A stretch of 64,000 nucleotides of DNA from Photobacterium sp. CCB-ST2H9 (GCF_023151555.2 NZ_CP100425.1:3472001-3536000), one strand, 5' to 3'; counted from the stretch's first letter, positions 1-9,892 are shown. Program-made: numbers and translations. The notes: generated from the letters alone by a model not told the origin.

Positions 1-84
1 GGTCAGAAAGATGCATTTATCATGGTGCCCAAAGGCCTGTGTGATCGTCTGGCTGGCGGCAGCACCCAAAGCAGCAAATCATGA
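1..84 (+). CDS. bufA: DUF2282 bufferin-type precursor peptide, C-terminal end only
   Basis: Only the last 27 codons are inside the window, ending at TGA 82-84. The visible tail has the VPKGLCDRL-AGG pattern with one cysteine, which resembles the C-terminus of DUF2282 (BufA) proteins. Members of this family are small periplasmic peptides whose cysteines are modified by a DUF692 enzyme, and they have been linked to copper binding. The assignment rests mainly on the neighbours: the stop overlaps the start of the DUF692 gene (ATG at 81), which is the usual bufA-bufB coupling. The signal peptide and the other cysteines lie upstream of the window and cannot be checked. Confidence 0.7.
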   Translation, partial: GQKDAFIMVPKGLCDRLAGGSTQSSKS

Positions 85-950
85 CCAATGATTGCGCCTT
101 TCAGCAGGTTGGGGTTGGCCTGAGAGCCCCCCACCTGACTCTTTTTCGCGACATGGCACAGCCTCCGGTCGGCTGGCTGGAAGTCCACAGCGAAAACTAC
201 TTCAACCCGGAGAGTCCGGCACGCCAGACCCTCAGCCAGATTGCTGAACAGTTCCCGATCAGCTGTCACGGCATTGGCTTATCTCTGGGGTCTGCCGATC
301 CCCTCAACCGCCGTCACCTGACCCAGCTCAGGCATCTGGTTGATGACCTCTGCCCCATGGCTGTCTCTGATCACCTGAGTTGGAGTTCCGTCAACGGCCA
401 GTACCTGAACGACTTATTGCCCATCCCATATACCGAAGAAGCCCTGAACGTGGTCTGCGACAAAGTCTCGCAGGTCCAGGACACTCTCGGACGCCAGCTA
501 CTGGTAGAAAACCCGTCGAGCTATCTCAGCTTCCGTCATGCTGACTATACGGAATGGGATTTTCTGAGCCGGGTCCAGCAACAGACCGGCTGCGGACTGC
601 TGCTCGATCTCAACAACATTTATGTCAGCAGCTTTAACCACGGCTTTGAGTGCAGGGCCTATCTCGACGCCATCAACCCGGCTGCGGTGAAGGAAATTCA
701 TCTGGCCGGTTTTACGGTCCGGAAACTGGATCAGGGCGAGATTTGGATTGACACCCACAGCCGCCCGGTCAGCGAACCGGTGTGGCAGCTATATCGCGAC
801 TGGGTCCGTCAGCACGGCGCCGTCCCGACCCTGATTGAATGGGATCTCGACATTCCGCCGCTGGCGGTTCTGCTCGGCGAAGCGGACAAGGCCCGGCAGA
901 TCCTGCGCGAAACAGCACAGGAGGTCTCGCATGAATGCCGTCAAGCCTGA
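81..950 (+). CDS. bufB: DUF692 multinuclear non-heme iron oxidase (BufB/MNIO)
   Basis: This 289-residue protein matches the DUF692 family (TIM-barrel, multinuclear non-heme iron-dependent oxidases). Visible ligand candidates are H36 and E38 in VHSENYF, H63 in SCHGIG, H98 in SDHLSW, E143 in LLVENPSSY, D176 and N178 in LLLDLNN, H207 in KEIHLAG, D224 and H226 in IDTHSR, and E253 in LIEWD. In characterised bufferin systems such an enzyme converts cysteines of the DUF2282 peptide into heterocycles that bind copper. The start overlaps the stop of the precursor gene, and the stop overlaps the next gene, so the genes are translationally coupled. The family is clear. The substrate is inferred from context. 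Confidence 0.92.
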   Translation: MTNDCAFQQVGVGLRAPHLTLFRDMAQPPVGWLEVHSENYFNPESPARQTLSQIAEQFPISCHGIGLSLGSADPLNRRHLTQLRHLVDDLCPMAVSDHLSWSSVNGQYLNDLLPIPYTEEALNVVCDKVSQVQDTLGRQLLVENPSSYLSFRHADYTEWDFLSRVQQQTGCGLLLDLNNIYVSSFNHGFECRAYLDAINPAAVKEIHLAGFTVRKLDQGEIWIDTHSRPVSEPVWQLYRDWVRQHGAVPTLIEWDLDIPPLAVLLGEADKARQILRETAQEVSHECRQA

Positions 951-1713
951 CGGGCCGGATCTGGCAACACTGCAAACCAGCTTTGCCCGGGCCCTGCATT
1001 ACCAGCCCAGCGAAATCACGGATCACATCACGCCACATGCCTTGCGTGCCGAACAGCAACTCCAGATCTACCGCAACAATTTCATTATCAGCCTGACCGA
1101 AGTGCTGGAAGCCACCTACCCGGCCGTGAAAGCCGTCGTCGGAGAAGCATGTTTTTCCGCACTGGTCCGGCAACACATTCTGACAGTCCCGCTTGAACAG
1201 GGCGATGTGAGCCATTACGGATGCGGCCTTGAGAACACCATCGCCGCACAGGAGGCACTGCACCAGTCGGTCCCGTATCTGGCCGATCTGGCCCGGCTGG
1301 AATGGCTGGTGGACCGGGCTGCACAGCTCACGCCGTCCGGTCAGGATTTCCCGCTGGAGAAACTGCAAGATCTGACCGAAGCACGGCTGGCACAGGCTCG
1401 GCTGGTTCCGAATTCCGGCTGCGGGCTGCTCGACAGTGACTATGCGGTTGCTCAATTGTGGCAGGCGATTCGCGACGATGATCTGGACACGCTGGAGCGT
1501 CTGGACATTCGACAGCCGCAATCGGCCATCGTGTTGTCCGGCCCCAGGGTGATCACCACCACAGCGGCAGGCACGGCGCTGGTCGAACTGACCCGACAAC
1601 ATCGACCACTGAGCCAGGCCACCCCGGAGATGCTGGCGCTGCTGGGCGAACTGATTTCGCAGCAGGTGTTTATCAATATCCGCTATCCTGATGACACAGA
1701 AGCATCAAACTGA
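931..1713 (+). CDS. bufC: DUF2063 partner protein of the DUF692 oxidase (BufC)
   Basis: The reading frame is open further upstream, but the ATG at 931 is preceded by an excellent AGGAGG and overlaps the end of bufB by 20 bases, so the product is 260 residues. The N-terminal region, LQTSFARALHY with IYRNNF and EATYPAV, is typical of DUF2063. These proteins are the peptide-recognition partners of DUF692 enzymes and bring the precursor to the oxidase. The following DoxX gene starts 9 bases after its stop, which supports one transcript. The family assignment is firm. The partner role is family knowledge. Confidence 0.88.
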   Translation: MNAVKPDGPDLATLQTSFARALHYQPSEITDHITPHALRAEQQLQIYRNNFIISLTEVLEATYPAVKAVVGEACFSALVRQHILTVPLEQGDVSHYGCGLENTIAAQEALHQSVPYLADLARLEWLVDRAAQLTPSGQDFPLEKLQDLTEARLAQARLVPNSGCGLLDSDYAVAQLWQAIRDDDLDTLERLDIRQPQSAIVLSGPRVITTTAAGTALVELTRQHRPLSQATPEMLALLGELISQQVFINIRYPDDTEASN

Positions 1714-1722
1714 GGGACTGAT

Positions 1723-2181
1723 ATGTTTTATCTGATTAAAGACATCGATACCCAGTTCAGCCGGGCGCTGACACCCATTACTCCGTTACTGCTCCTGCTG
1801 ACCCGGTTGTGGGTCGCCTGGGTGTTTTTCAATGCCGGAATGCTGAAGTTCCAGAGTTGGGACAGTACCCTCTATCTGTTTGAATACGAATATCAGGTCC
1901 CGCTGATCCCCTGGCGCATCGCGGCCTATCTGGGCACAGCAACTGAGCTGATTGTGCCCGTTTTTCTGGCGCTGGGTCTGCTGACGCGCCCGATGGCACT
2001 GCTGCTGTTCATCTTCAATATGATTGCGGTGGTCTCTTATCCGCTGCTGTGGGAGAAAGGATTCTTTGACCACCAGCTGTGGGGCATGATGCTGCTGGTG
2101 AATGTGTTCTGGGGAGCAGGTCTGCTGTCGCTCGATCATCTGACCGGCCGGGCACGCAAACCCAGCCGTCTGATGGAATAA
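1723..2181 (+). CDS. DoxX family inner-membrane protein
   Basis: This 152-residue protein has about four hydrophobic segments (roughly residues 18-38, 60-80, 85-105 and 112-132). The N-terminal part reads RLWVAWVFFNAGMLKFQSW, a DoxX signature. DoxX proteins often close operons that encode DUF692/DUF2063 pairs, and this one begins 9 bases after bufC. It is probably an electron-transfer or quinone-linked membrane component of the same system, but its biochemical role is not established. The gene ends 2 bases from the convergent yigB stop. Confidence 0.88.
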   Translation: MFYLIKDIDTQFSRALTPITPLLLLLTRLWVAWVFFNAGMLKFQSWDSTLYLFEYEYQVPLIPWRIAAYLGTATELIVPVFLALGLLTRPMALLLFIFNMIAVVSYPLLWEKGFFDHQLWGMMLLVNVFWGAGLLSLDHLTGRARKPSRLME

Positions 2182-2183
2182 AT

Positions 2184-2900
2184 TCAGACCAGCGTCAGCA
2201 ACTGATCCAGCGTGTGAATTTCAACGTCCGGCAACCACTTGGCTTTTGTTTCCTGACGCATTTGCCGGTGCTGATCGTTCAGCCAGCAGGCCTGAAAACC
2301 ACAACGCCGGGCACCGCCGACATCGGTCTCCAGATGGTCGCCGACATGGAGGATATCCTGCGGCGCCACGCCCAGCAGAGCCTGTGCCTGCAGAAACAAA
2401 TCCGGCTCCGGCTTCGACAGACCATCGCGGCCCGCTACCAGTACCCGGGAAAAATACTGACCCAGACCAATCTTATCAGCATCCACGTTGCCGTTGGTAA
2501 TCGCCAGCAGCGGCACCCGGGTTGCCAGCTCACCCAACACCGTGTGGGTCAGCGCCGGCACATCGACCTGATTGCGCACCGTCAGTACCACACTGAGCCC
2601 TTCCTCACTGGCGGCACTTGCCTGCTGCGCAGAATAACCCAGCTGCATCAGTCCGGTCCGCAGCATTTCCCGTCGCCAGGCCGTCACGTCATGACGCAGC
2701 ATCGGATTCTCCTTCGCCAGCCGGAACTTGAGCCGATGCCAGTCCGCCGGGGTCAGATCGCGGGCGACCGGATGCGAAGCCGCAAGCCAGTCGTGCATCG
2801 CCTGTTCTGCCCGCAGGATCACCGGATGGTTGTCGTACAGGGTATCGTCCAGATCGAAGGTCATCGCCTTGGGCGAACGAAAACTACGGTAAAACTGCAT
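2184..2900 (-). CDS. yigB: HAD-superfamily phosphatase YigB
   Basis: This 238-residue haloacid dehalogenase-like hydrolase has motif I DLDDTLYDN near residue 17, a Thr-containing motif II (LAITNGN), a lysine in GLSKPEPD and the acidic motif HVGDHLETD. The E. coli homologue YigB dephosphorylates 5-amino-6-(5-phosphoribitylamino)uracil in riboflavin synthesis. It is the last gene of the lptM-lysA-dapF-DUF484-xerC-yigB cluster, and its place after xerC is the standard enterobacterial and vibrio order, which supports the name. Confidence 0.9.
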   Translation of the reverse strand: MQFYRSFRSPKAMTFDLDDTLYDNHPVILRAEQAMHDWLAASHPVARDLTPADWHRLKFRLAKENPMLRHDVTAWRREMLRTGLMQLGYSAQQASAASEEGLSVVLTVRNQVDVPALTHTVLGELATRVPLLAITNGNVDADKIGLGQYFSRVLVAGRDGLSKPEPDLFLQAQALLGVAPQDILHVGDHLETDVGGARRCGFQACWLNDQHRQMRQETKAKWLPDVEIHTLDQLLTLV

Positions 2901-2926
2901 GACAACGGCTCCTTTCCTGCCTGGAC

Positions 2927-3835
2927 TTATTTACGTTTTTTGGCCCGGGGATGGGCCTGATCGTACACCTTCGCCAGATGCTGGAAATCCAGATGGGTGT
3001 AGATCTGTGTGGTGCTGAGATTCGCGTGGCCGAGCAATTCCTGCACCGCCCGCAGGTCACCGCTTGATTCCAGCATATGAGTGGCAAAACTGTGGCGCAG
3101 TTTGTGCGGATTAATATGGCTCGATACGGCCTGTTTCTGGCCCCATTCTGCCATCCGCTTCTGAACATTACGGTTTGAGATCCGCTGACCCAGTTTGGAA
3201 ACGAACAACGCCGGTTCACCGGGTGCAGCTAACTGGCCTCTGACTTTCAGCCAGATCCCGACCCATTCCCGGGCCTGGCCCGCGAAAGGCACGATCCGCT
3301 CTTTGTCCCCTTTACCGATGACCCGCAGATCGCCCTTGCTCAGGCTGATGTCTTTGACATTCAGCCCGACCAGTTCCGACAAACGCAGTCCGGCCCCGTA
3401 CATCAGTTCCATGATCGCGCGGTCGCGTACCGACAGCGGGTCGTTTTCGTCCACGCTGAGCAACTGATCCATTTCATCGACATCCAGATTCTTTGGCAGC
3501 GGACGGGATTTCCGCGGCGCCGAAACCCCTTTGGCCGGATTAGCTTTGATCTCGCCCTGATGCACCAGATAATCAAGAAAGCTGCGCAGAGCCGACAGCC
3601 GCATGGCCAGACTGCTGGCCTTGAGGCCGTCACGCATCCCTTTGCTGGCGACCTGACGAACCCAGCCGGCATCCACCGACCTCCAGTCTGACACGCCCAG
3701 CTCGCACAACTGTTCGGCCACAGTCGTCAGCTGACGCTTGTAGTTCTGCTGGGTGTGCAGGCTCAACTCGCGCTCACTGCGCAGGTACTCGTAAAAACGT
3801 TCCAGCGATTTGGTCAGACTGGCGGGTAAACTCAC
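2927..3835 (-). CDS. xerC: Tyrosine recombinase XerC
   Basis: XerC acts with XerD at dif to resolve chromosome dimers at cell division. The 302-residue protein has the N-terminal SAM-like DNA-binding domain (about residues 7-95) and the full catalytic set: R151 in [10 protein letters not shown]175 in GKGDKER, H244 and R247 in HKLRHSF, H270 in LGHANLSTT and nucleophile Y279. The start overlaps the stop of the upstream DUF484 gene by four bases. In E. coli xerC also sits in the dapF operon. Nothing suggests a phage-type integrase, and the length and context fit the housekeeping enzyme. Confidence 0.96.
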   Translation of the reverse strand: MSLPASLTKSLERFYEYLRSERELSLHTQQNYKRQLTTVAEQLCELGVSDWRSVDAGWVRQVASKGMRDGLKASSLAMRLSALRSFLDYLVHQGEIKANPAKGVSAPRKSRPLPKNLDVDEMDQLLSVDENDPLSVRDRAIMELMYGAGLRLSELVGLNVKDISLSKGDLRVIGKGDKERIVPFAGQAREWVGIWLKVRGQLAAPGEPALFVSKLGQRISNRNVQKRMAEWGQKQAVSSHINPHKLRHSFATHMLESSGDLRAVQELLGHANLSTTQIYTHLDFQHLAKVYDQAHPRAKKRK

Positions 3836-4539
3836 TCAATCACCTCCCGGCTGTATTCCCAGTGCCGGATTAAACGCGCCAGTACCCCGGCCATCTGTTC
3901 GACAAACAGGGTATCCATGTCCGGCTGAAAGTGGCCGCCGTCCCGGCTGGCAAAACTCAGGATCCCATCCGGCCGCTCCGGCTCGCCCAACGGCAGCACC
4001 ACAAAGGAGCCCAACTGAGGCGGCTGGTGAAACAACAGCTCACTCTCTGCTTTACGCAAACGGCCCAGATAAACTCCCCGCGGGTTAAAACGGGCGCGGC
4101 GAAATCCCTCAAAGGCTTGCCGGCTCAGATAAAGTTTATTATCCAGACTGTCGAACAGCCGCACGCTCACGCTCAGATCCAGCTCAACGGCCAGCTCAGT
4201 CAGCACACTGAGAGCCTGATAAATATTGTGGGTCTGAAACAGCCGCTGCTGTGCCTGGGCAAATGAGGCAAACAAAGTACTGTTGCTGGCAGCCACCACC
4301 ATCATGGTATCGATCTGCTTTTCCAGCTCAGCGACTTTATGGCGCAGACGTTCCATCTGCCGCTCCACCAGCGACACCGTACCGCGCTCCGGGTGAGGCA
4401 GTCGCAACTGCTCCAGCAACTCGGGCTGGTGCAGAAAAAAATCCGGGTTTGATGCTAAAAAGGCCACCACCGCCTCTTGGTTCAGCGGTGCGGCCTCGTC
4501 GTCAACCGGGGATTGATCCAGTTGGTTAATATCCGTCAT
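3832..4539 (-). CDS. DUF484 family protein (GAF-like fold)
   Basis: This 235-residue protein of the DUF484 family is consistently found between dapF and xerC. Residues about 20-60 contain [19 protein letters not shown], the family's N-terminal signature. A coiled-coil stretch ([19 protein letters not shown]) follows, and the C-terminal half looks like a GAF-type sensory domain with [19 protein letters not shown]. The function is not known. The four-base overlap with xerC implies coupled translation. The E. coli counterpart is yigA. Confidence 0.9.
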   Translation of the reverse strand: MTDINQLDQSPVDDEAAPLNQEAVVAFLASNPDFFLHQPELLEQLRLPHPERGTVSLVERQMERLRHKVAELEKQIDTMMVVAASNSTLFASFAQAQQRLFQTHNIYQALSVLTELAVELDLSVSVRLFDSLDNKLYLSRQAFEGFRRARFNPRGVYLGRLRKAESELLFHQPPQLGSFVVLPLGEPERPDGILSFASRDGGHFQPDMDTLFVEQMAGVLARLIRHWEYSREVIE

Positions 4540-4606
4540 ATCTCTTGGTTTGGTTAGGCTCGGCGGAGGCTTCAGCCGCCGCCGGCAACTTGCCAGTCAC
4601 TCTGGT

Positions 4607-5437
4607 TCAGAGAGTGAGCTGACCATCAAACACATGGGCGACCGGTCCGGTCATATACAGCGGCTGGTCATCACCAGCCCAGCGAATGTGCAGGTCCCCG
4701 CCCGGCAGGCTGACCGTGACGTTGCTGTCCAGCAGCCCCTGCCGCTGACCAATCGCCACTGCCGCACAGGCACCACTGCCGCAGGCCTGTGTTTCCCCGG
4801 CACCCCGCTCATAAACCCGCAGCCGGATGGCGGAGCGCGACAGCACCTGCATGAAACCGACATTCACCCGCTCCGGGAAACGTTCATGGCTTTCCAGCAA
4901 GGGTCCCAGCGTTTCGACTTCAGCGGTATCGACGTCATCGACCACGGTCACACAGTGCGGATTTCCCATACTGACTGCGCCGCAGAAGATCGTATTATTT
5001 TCAGCCCGGAGGATATAGGTTTTCTCTTCCTGTTTGGCTGAAAACGGGATCTTTTCCGGAGTAAACTCAGGCAATCCCATATTCACCGTCACCTGATTGT
5101 CGTTTTCCAGCTGCAACATCATTTTGCCGGACTTGGTACTGACCGAAATCCGGTATTTGTTGGTCAGCCCTTTCATCGACACAAAGCGGGCAAAGCAACG
5201 GGCACCGTTGCCACACTGCGAGACTTCGCTGCCATCCGCATTGAAAATACGATAGTGGAAGTCCGTCTCGGGATCATAAGGCGGTTCCACGACCAGTAAC
5301 TGGTCAAAACCGACCCCGCGATGCCGATCTGCCAGACGCCGGATTGCGTCCGGTGAAAAGAAGATGTTCTGGGTAACACAGTCAACGACCATGAAATCAT
5401 TACCCAGACCATGCATCTTGGAAAATTGAAACTGCAT
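4607..5437 (-). CDS. dapF: Diaminopimelate epimerase DapF
   Basis: DapF interconverts LL- and meso-diaminopimelate for lysine and peptidoglycan synthesis. The 276-residue protein has two half-domains, each supplying a catalytic cysteine: C75 in SQCGNGARC and C219 in QACGSGACA. The start [15 protein letters not shown] is the standard one for this enzyme. It lies 20 bases downstream of lysA, placing the last two steps of lysine synthesis in one transcript. Confidence 0.97.
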   Translation of the reverse strand: MQFQFSKMHGLGNDFMVVDCVTQNIFFSPDAIRRLADRHRGVGFDQLLVVEPPYDPETDFHYRIFNADGSEVSQCGNGARCFARFVSMKGLTNKYRISVSTKSGKMMLQLENDNQVTVNMGLPEFTPEKIPFSAKQEEKTYILRAENNTIFCGAVSMGNPHCVTVVDDVDTAEVETLGPLLESHERFPERVNVGFMQVLSRSAIRLRVYERGAGETQACGSGACAAVAIGQRQGLLDSNVTVSLPGGDLHIRWAGDDQPLYMTGPVAHVFDGQLTL

Positions 5438-5457
5438 CGGCGTTCTCTCGTTCCGGG

Positions 5458-6708
5458 TTAAGGCAACAGGTGTTCAGACTGCCACAGCTGGCTCAGGGTC
5501 TCGCGCTCACGCACCACATGCGCCTGATCGCCATCCACCATGATTTCCGCCACCCGCGGACGGGTGTTGTAGTTTGAAGACATCACAAAACCATAGGCAC
5601 CGGCAGAACGCACGGCCACCAGATCGCCCGGTTCCAGTTTCAGCAGCCGTTCTTTACCAATGTAGTCTCCGGTTTCGCAAATCGGACCCACAAAGTCATA
5701 TTCCATCGGCTCGCCGTCACGCGGCACCACAGGCACAATTTCCTGCCAGGCGTGATACAGGGTCGGGCGGATCAGATCGTTCATGGCCGCATCGACAATC
5801 GCGAAATTCTTGTGTTCCGTATGCTTGAGGTATTCCACCCGGCTGACCAGCACACCGGCATTGGCAGCAATTGCGCGGCCCGGCTCAAAAATCAGTTCCA
5901 GATCCATGTGATTTTCCAGCCGCTCCAGCAAAGCTTTGGCGTAGTCTGACGGCAGCGGCGGCTGCTCATTGCTGTAGGTCACGCCCAGACCACCACCAAC
6001 ATCCAGGTGTTTGATCACGATACCTTCCGCTTTCAGGGTATCGATCAGCGCCAGCAGGCGATCCGTGGCATCAATGAAAGGCGCCATCTCCGTCAGCTGC
6101 GAACCGATATGGCAGTCCATCCCAATCACGTTCAGATTCGGCAGACTGTGTGCCAGACGGTACACTTCCGGTGCCCGGTCAAAGGCAATCCCGAACTTGT
6201 TGTCACGCAGACCGGTGGAAATATACGGGTGGGTTTTCGCATCAACATCCGGGTTGATCCGCAGCGAGACCGGCGCAATCTTGCCCATCTCCGCCGCGAC
6301 CTGGTTCAGACGCTCCAGCTCAGGTTCGGACTCTACATTGAAACACTTAATGTCCAGTTCCAGCGCCCGGCGCATTTCCGCCGCCGTTTTACCGACCCCG
6401 GAAAACACCACTTTCGCCGCATCACCGCCCGCGGCAATCACCCGCTCCAGTTCACCCACAGAAACGATATCAAAGCCGGAGCCCAGTCGCGCCAGAATAT
6501 TCAGCACACCCAGGTTGGAGTTGGCCTTCACGGCATAACAGACTAAATGCGGATGGTCCGCCGCCGCACTGTCAAAGGCACGCCAGTGGCGTTCCAGCGT
6601 TGCACGGGAGTAGACATAAAGCGGGGTGCCAAAACGTTCAGCCAAATCAGTGAGGGCAATCTCTTCGGCGTATAGCTGACCGTCTTGCTGATAATTAAAA
6701 TAATCCAA
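5458..6708 (-). CDS. lysA: Diaminopimelate decarboxylase LysA, TTG start
   Basis: LysA decarboxylates meso-diaminopimelate to lysine using pyridoxal phosphate. K61 in YAVKANSN is the Schiff-base lysine, and GSQLTE, GGGLGV and EPGRAI are the cofactor-binding motifs of the fold-type III family. The open frame extends further upstream, but that extension would run into the upstream lipoprotein gene. The TTG at 6708 (protein beginning MDYFNYQQ) follows an AGGGAAGAG and gives 416 residues, the normal length. Use of TTG is inferred from conservation and the ribosome site. It lies 28 bases after lptM. Confidence 0.95.
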   Translation of the reverse strand: MDYFNYQQDGQLYAEEIALTDLAERFGTPLYVYSRATLERHWRAFDSAAADHPHLVCYAVKANSNLGVLNILARLGSGFDIVSVGELERVIAAGGDAAKVVFSGVGKTAAEMRRALELDIKCFNVESEPELERLNQVAAEMGKIAPVSLRINPDVDAKTHPYISTGLRDNKFGIAFDRAPEVYRLAHSLPNLNVIGMDCHIGSQLTEMAPFIDATDRLLALIDTLKAEGIVIKHLDVGGGLGVTYSNEQPPLPSDYAKALLERLENHMDLELIFEPGRAIAANAGVLVSRVEYLKHTEHKNFAIVDAAMNDLIRPTLYHAWQEIVPVVPRDGEPMEYDFVGPICETGDYIGKERLLKLEPGDLVAVRSAGAYGFVMSSNYNTRPRVAEIMVDGDQAHVVRERETLSQLWQSEHLLP

Positions 6709-6736
6709 TGTGATCTCTTCCCTGTTATGGCCGCGG

Positions 6737-6856
6737 TTATTCGGTTTGTTCGTTGTTCTGGGTGTCATCGGCCGGCATATACAGCGGGCCGCTCTGGCCA
6801 CAGCCTGCCAGCGTCAGCACGGTCAGGATAAATGTTGTGATTAAACCTTTACGCAT
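6737..6856 (-). CDS. lptM: LPS-assembly lipoprotein LptM (YifL)
   Basis: This is a 39-codon gene beginning MRKGLITTFILTVLTLAGCG. The hydrophobic n/h region ends in a lipobox LAGC, so Cys19 is the lipidated residue. Next comes GQSGPLYMP, the conserved mature start of YifL/LptM. In E. coli LptM binds the LptDE translocon and aids disulfide maturation of LptD. Its position just upstream of lysA-dapF is diagnostic. It is divergent from cyaY. Confidence 0.9.
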   Translation of the reverse strand: MRKGLITTFILTVLTLAGCGQSGPLYMPADDTQNNEQTE

Positions 6857-6889
6857 TTTCAAAGCCAGTGATAATGATTGCAATGCCCT

Positions 6890-6896
6890 CTATAAT
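6890..6896 (+). promoter_or_regulatory. Candidate -10 element for cyaY
   Basis: A perfect TATAAT lies about 37 bases upstream of the cyaY start in the 76-base gap between the divergent lptM and cyaY genes. No good -35 box is visible at 17 bases, so the call rests on the -10 alone. Confidence 0.35.
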
Positions 6897-6932
6897 CGCA
6901 CCCACACTAGGAAAAGCAATAGGACTAACAGG

Positions 6933-7244
6933 ATGAACGATACTGAATTTCATAAACTGGCTGATCAGGTACTGATGCATATCGAAGAAGGCATCGACCA
7001 GTCCGGTGCAGATATCGAGTATGAAACGACCGGCAATGTACTGACTCTGGAGTTTGAAAACCGCAGTCAGATCGTCATCAACCGCCAGGAACCACTCCAT
7101 GAGATCTGGGTTGCATCCAAATCAGGCGGTTACCACTTCAAGTATAACGACGGCATCTGGCACTGCACCCGCAGTGATGAAGAACTGATTTCGCTGATCA
7201 AGCGGGAATGTTCACTGCATGCAGAAGAGAAAGTCGACTGGTAA
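6933..7244 (+). CDS. cyaY: Frataxin-like iron-binding protein CyaY
   Basis: CyaY binds iron and modulates iron-sulfur cluster assembly on IscS/IscU. The 103-residue product starts at an ATG preceded by AACAGG. It has the acidic first helix (TEFHKLADQVLMHIEEGID) and the core strands with IVINRQEPLHEIWVASKSGG typical of bacterial frataxins. The frame is open upstream, but that part overlaps lptM on the other strand and is not conserved frataxin sequence. Being next to cyaA is the usual arrangement. Confidence 0.95.
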   Translation: MNDTEFHKLADQVLMHIEEGIDQSGADIEYETTGNVLTLEFENRSQIVINRQEPLHEIWVASKSGGYHFKYNDGIWHCTRSDEELISLIKRECSLHAEEKVDW

Positions 7245-7303
7245 CAGTCTCCGGCGCGTCAGCTGACAGTGCATACGCGCCGGAATTATCGATAGAGAGG
7301 AGT

Positions 7304-9892
7304 TCAGGAAAGACTCAGATGACCGCCCTTGCCGGAATCCGGTTCCGACAAGCCGTTTTCACTATCCGCCGCCATCCGGCGCTCAGCCTGATACCCGCTT
7401 TTATACGGCAGGACCTGACATTCACCTTCAGCGCTGTACACGATATGGTAAAACTGCGGCAGGTTGAAGTTGATGAAGTTCGAGCTGTAGCTGAACCTGT
7501 CATGCGCCGAGGTATAAAAACGGTTTACCCCGTGCACCATCTCATCCATGTTGCCACTGCACTGGCGGTACACTTCAATGCGGTTGGTTTCATCGAGAAT
7601 GTAGATATTGAATCCGTCATTCTCACAGTCTTCAAAGAAAAACTGGATCAGCCCTTCGCTGGCATAGGCATCCACGATTGACGGCGGATGAGGTTCATCC
7701 ATTTTCCCCATTACCACACTGGCGGAACCCATCAGCTTGTTACTGGAAATACAGCGATAAAAATCGACGGAGTTTTCCAGTTTCTGCACGGATACCCCGC
7801 GGCGCTCGAAGAACAGACCATGGGTCTGACTGCCGATACGGATTGCTTTAAAGCGGCGCTGTTTTTCCTGCTGCTCGACCGGCATCAGACGCATCTCAAT
7901 GCATTCCGCCACCAGCTGATACACCAGATTCCGGATCATCCCGCGCATATGCTTGCTGTAACAGAACACATCCACCGACTCCGGCGGGATCGCGTCCTGG
8001 TGCATTTTGCTGAGAATCGTCTTCAGGGCATCCATCATGGCATTTTCGCCTTTGAAGTTCAGCGTCCGCACTTCATTCCAGGAGTTCCGGTACACCAGAT
8101 CGACACTGCCCACCAGACAGGCCTGCTCAGGACCAAAGCTGAAAATATCGGTATTTTTGAAGTCAAACTTCACGGCCCGGCTTTTCAGTTCCTCGGTCGG
8201 ATCCTGCTCCAGGTTGATAAATATTCCCAACTGACGGATCTCACACGGACTGGACAACGCGCTCAGGCTGGGCTTGGGACGGCGAATCGAGAAGGTGTTT
8301 CGGATATCGCTCACCAGCTGATACAGCTTATCGATATCCATCGCCGAATCACGGACCACAGCATGAAGATTTGTCGTCTCGGTCAGCAGTCCGTTGAAAT
8401 AAGCCCAGGACACCAGTTTGCTCAGGTAACGGTTATGCTCCAGCGATGGCTGGCCCAGAATGGCAAACGGATCCAGCGGCTGCTTGTAGAGATACCAGCC
8501 TGCTGTGTTGGTGCGCCCGGCCGGGACCTGAATAAAGGTCAGATCGCCTTCGTGGAGATCCGGAGAAATCTGCGGATTGAGCAGAGTCACCTTACCCGGC
8601 AGCACCTCAAAAGCCGCATACAGTTTCCGGGCCAGAATACTGATATCTTCCGGACTGATTGACGAGGTAATGTCGTTGCGGCGGGCAAACAAAATCAGGT
8701 TCCGGTAGCTGAGCATCAGGGCATCGAGCAGCTCGTTGTGCGCCCGTTTCACCAGCTCAACTTTCCAGTTCCGGCGATTATCCAGTTCCGCCAGAACTTC
8801 CTGTGACCATTGCCATTCAGAAGACAGTTCAGCCAGCACTTCACGACGCCAGGCCACGGAGCCCGCGCCGGGCTCACGGGTCAGCTTTTCGTGCGTTTTG
8901 AGATAAAAACAGCGACGGACCAGATCCAGCCGGCGGTGATCGTGAATCCGCTCCAGATAGCGGGTCACCTTTTCCAGCATCAGATAATAAGCATCCATCG
9001 CATAGTGTGAGGAGTGCTCCGAGAAGAAGCGGCGTTTTCCGTCAACACTCAGCAGTTGCGTGTGCGGGTATTCGCAGGAGTAAGCCTCCAGCAGAATCGC
9101 CTTCAGCACCGACTTATACGGCGAATCGATGCTCTTATACAGATGCCACAGGCTGGAACCGAAATACTCTTCCGCGGGAATGCGGGTCAGGCCACCAAAA
9201 TCGATCCATTCGTCACGATTGATGTAGCCGCTGCTGGCAAGGTAGTCGACGTAATCGTCATAGCATTCTTCCATCTCCGGCGGGACCAGGTACCACAGGA
9301 AACGCTGTCCGGCGAGATGGACGGCAGAACGGTAAAATTCGTCCAGCAACAGCAGATGCTGACTGGAGCCGCAGTTATCCCCGCTCAGGGCATCGGAACA
9401 GTTATCGCGGAAACGGTTATCATCGATCAGGAAAAAGTTGGCCTCAACCCCCTGAATCATCGCCCAGTCGGACACCGCCTTGCATTTGGCGATCAGCGCT
9501 TCGCGCTCCTCCACCGGCATCCGGGTACGAATGCAGACCCAGATATCCAGATCGCTGGTCAGACTCTGCCCCAGTGACGCCGTGCTGCCCATGGCATACA
9601 GGCCCAGAATATCGCCGTCTGCGGCTTCCTGAGCACCAAAAGACGAAAGATCGAAACCGAATTGCTCACGGATCAGGGAAATCTGAAGAGAAGAAGGAAC
9701 AAAAGAGGCAATGCCCTGCGGCACCTCGGCATCCTGGAAGCCAGGCAAAGCGGGATGGTTCACATGCAATAGCACAGGCAACAGACTGAAGACCTGCTCC
9801 GACTGTGCATTCATGGCCAGCCGGGCACGCTCGACCCGACGCTGGTTATGTGTATCCAGCCTGCCAATTAACGTATGAATATAATTTTGCAA
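7304..9892 (-). CDS. cyaA: Class I adenylate cyclase CyaA
   Basis: CyaA makes cAMP, the co-activator of CRP. At 862 residues it is close to the E. coli protein (848). The N-terminal catalytic half carries the nucleotidyltransferase-like motif MGSTASLGQ...SDLDIWVC, with D114 and D116 as likely metal ligands. The C-terminal half is the regulatory region that responds to the PTS in enterobacteria. The start MQNYIHTLIGRLD matches the family. It is divergent from hemC, and the shared upstream region contains a CRP-like site, suggesting autoregulation. Confidence 0.97.
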   Translation of the reverse strand: MQNYIHTLIGRLDTHNQRRVERARLAMNAQSEQVFSLLPVLLHVNHPALPGFQDAEVPQGIASFVPSSLQISLIREQFGFDLSSFGAQEAADGDILGLYAMGSTASLGQSLTSDLDIWVCIRTRMPVEEREALIAKCKAVSDWAMIQGVEANFFLIDDNRFRDNCSDALSGDNCGSSQHLLLLDEFYRSAVHLAGQRFLWYLVPPEMEECYDDYVDYLASSGYINRDEWIDFGGLTRIPAEEYFGSSLWHLYKSIDSPYKSVLKAILLEAYSCEYPHTQLLSVDGKRRFFSEHSSHYAMDAYYLMLEKVTRYLERIHDHRRLDLVRRCFYLKTHEKLTREPGAGSVAWRREVLAELSSEWQWSQEVLAELDNRRNWKVELVKRAHNELLDALMLSYRNLILFARRNDITSSISPEDISILARKLYAAFEVLPGKVTLLNPQISPDLHEGDLTFIQVPAGRTNTAGWYLYKQPLDPFAILGQPSLEHNRYLSKLVSWAYFNGLLTETTNLHAVVRDSAMDIDKLYQLVSDIRNTFSIRRPKPSLSALSSPCEIRQLGIFINLEQDPTEELKSRAVKFDFKNTDIFSFGPEQACLVGSVDLVYRNSWNEVRTLNFKGENAMMDALKTILSKMHQDAIPPESVDVFCYSKHMRGMIRNLVYQLVAECIEMRLMPVEQQEKQRRFKAIRIGSQTHGLFFERRGVSVQKLENSVDFYRCISSNKLMGSASVVMGKMDEPHPPSIVDAYASEGLIQFFFEDCENDGFNIYILDETNRIEVYRQCSGNMDEMVHGVNRFYTSAHDRFSYSSNFINFNLPQFYHIVYSAEGECQVLPYKSGYQAERRMAADSENGLSEPDSGKGGHLSLS

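Noticed and set aside
2079..2960. + strand frame of about 290 codons opposite yigB
   Set aside because: It is antisense to a clear HAD phosphatase and shows the His/Gln/Arg-rich composition of a shadow.
2927..3835. Tyrosine recombinase as a sign of a genomic island
   Set aside because: Length, motifs and the dapF-DUF484-xerC-yigB context identify housekeeping XerC.
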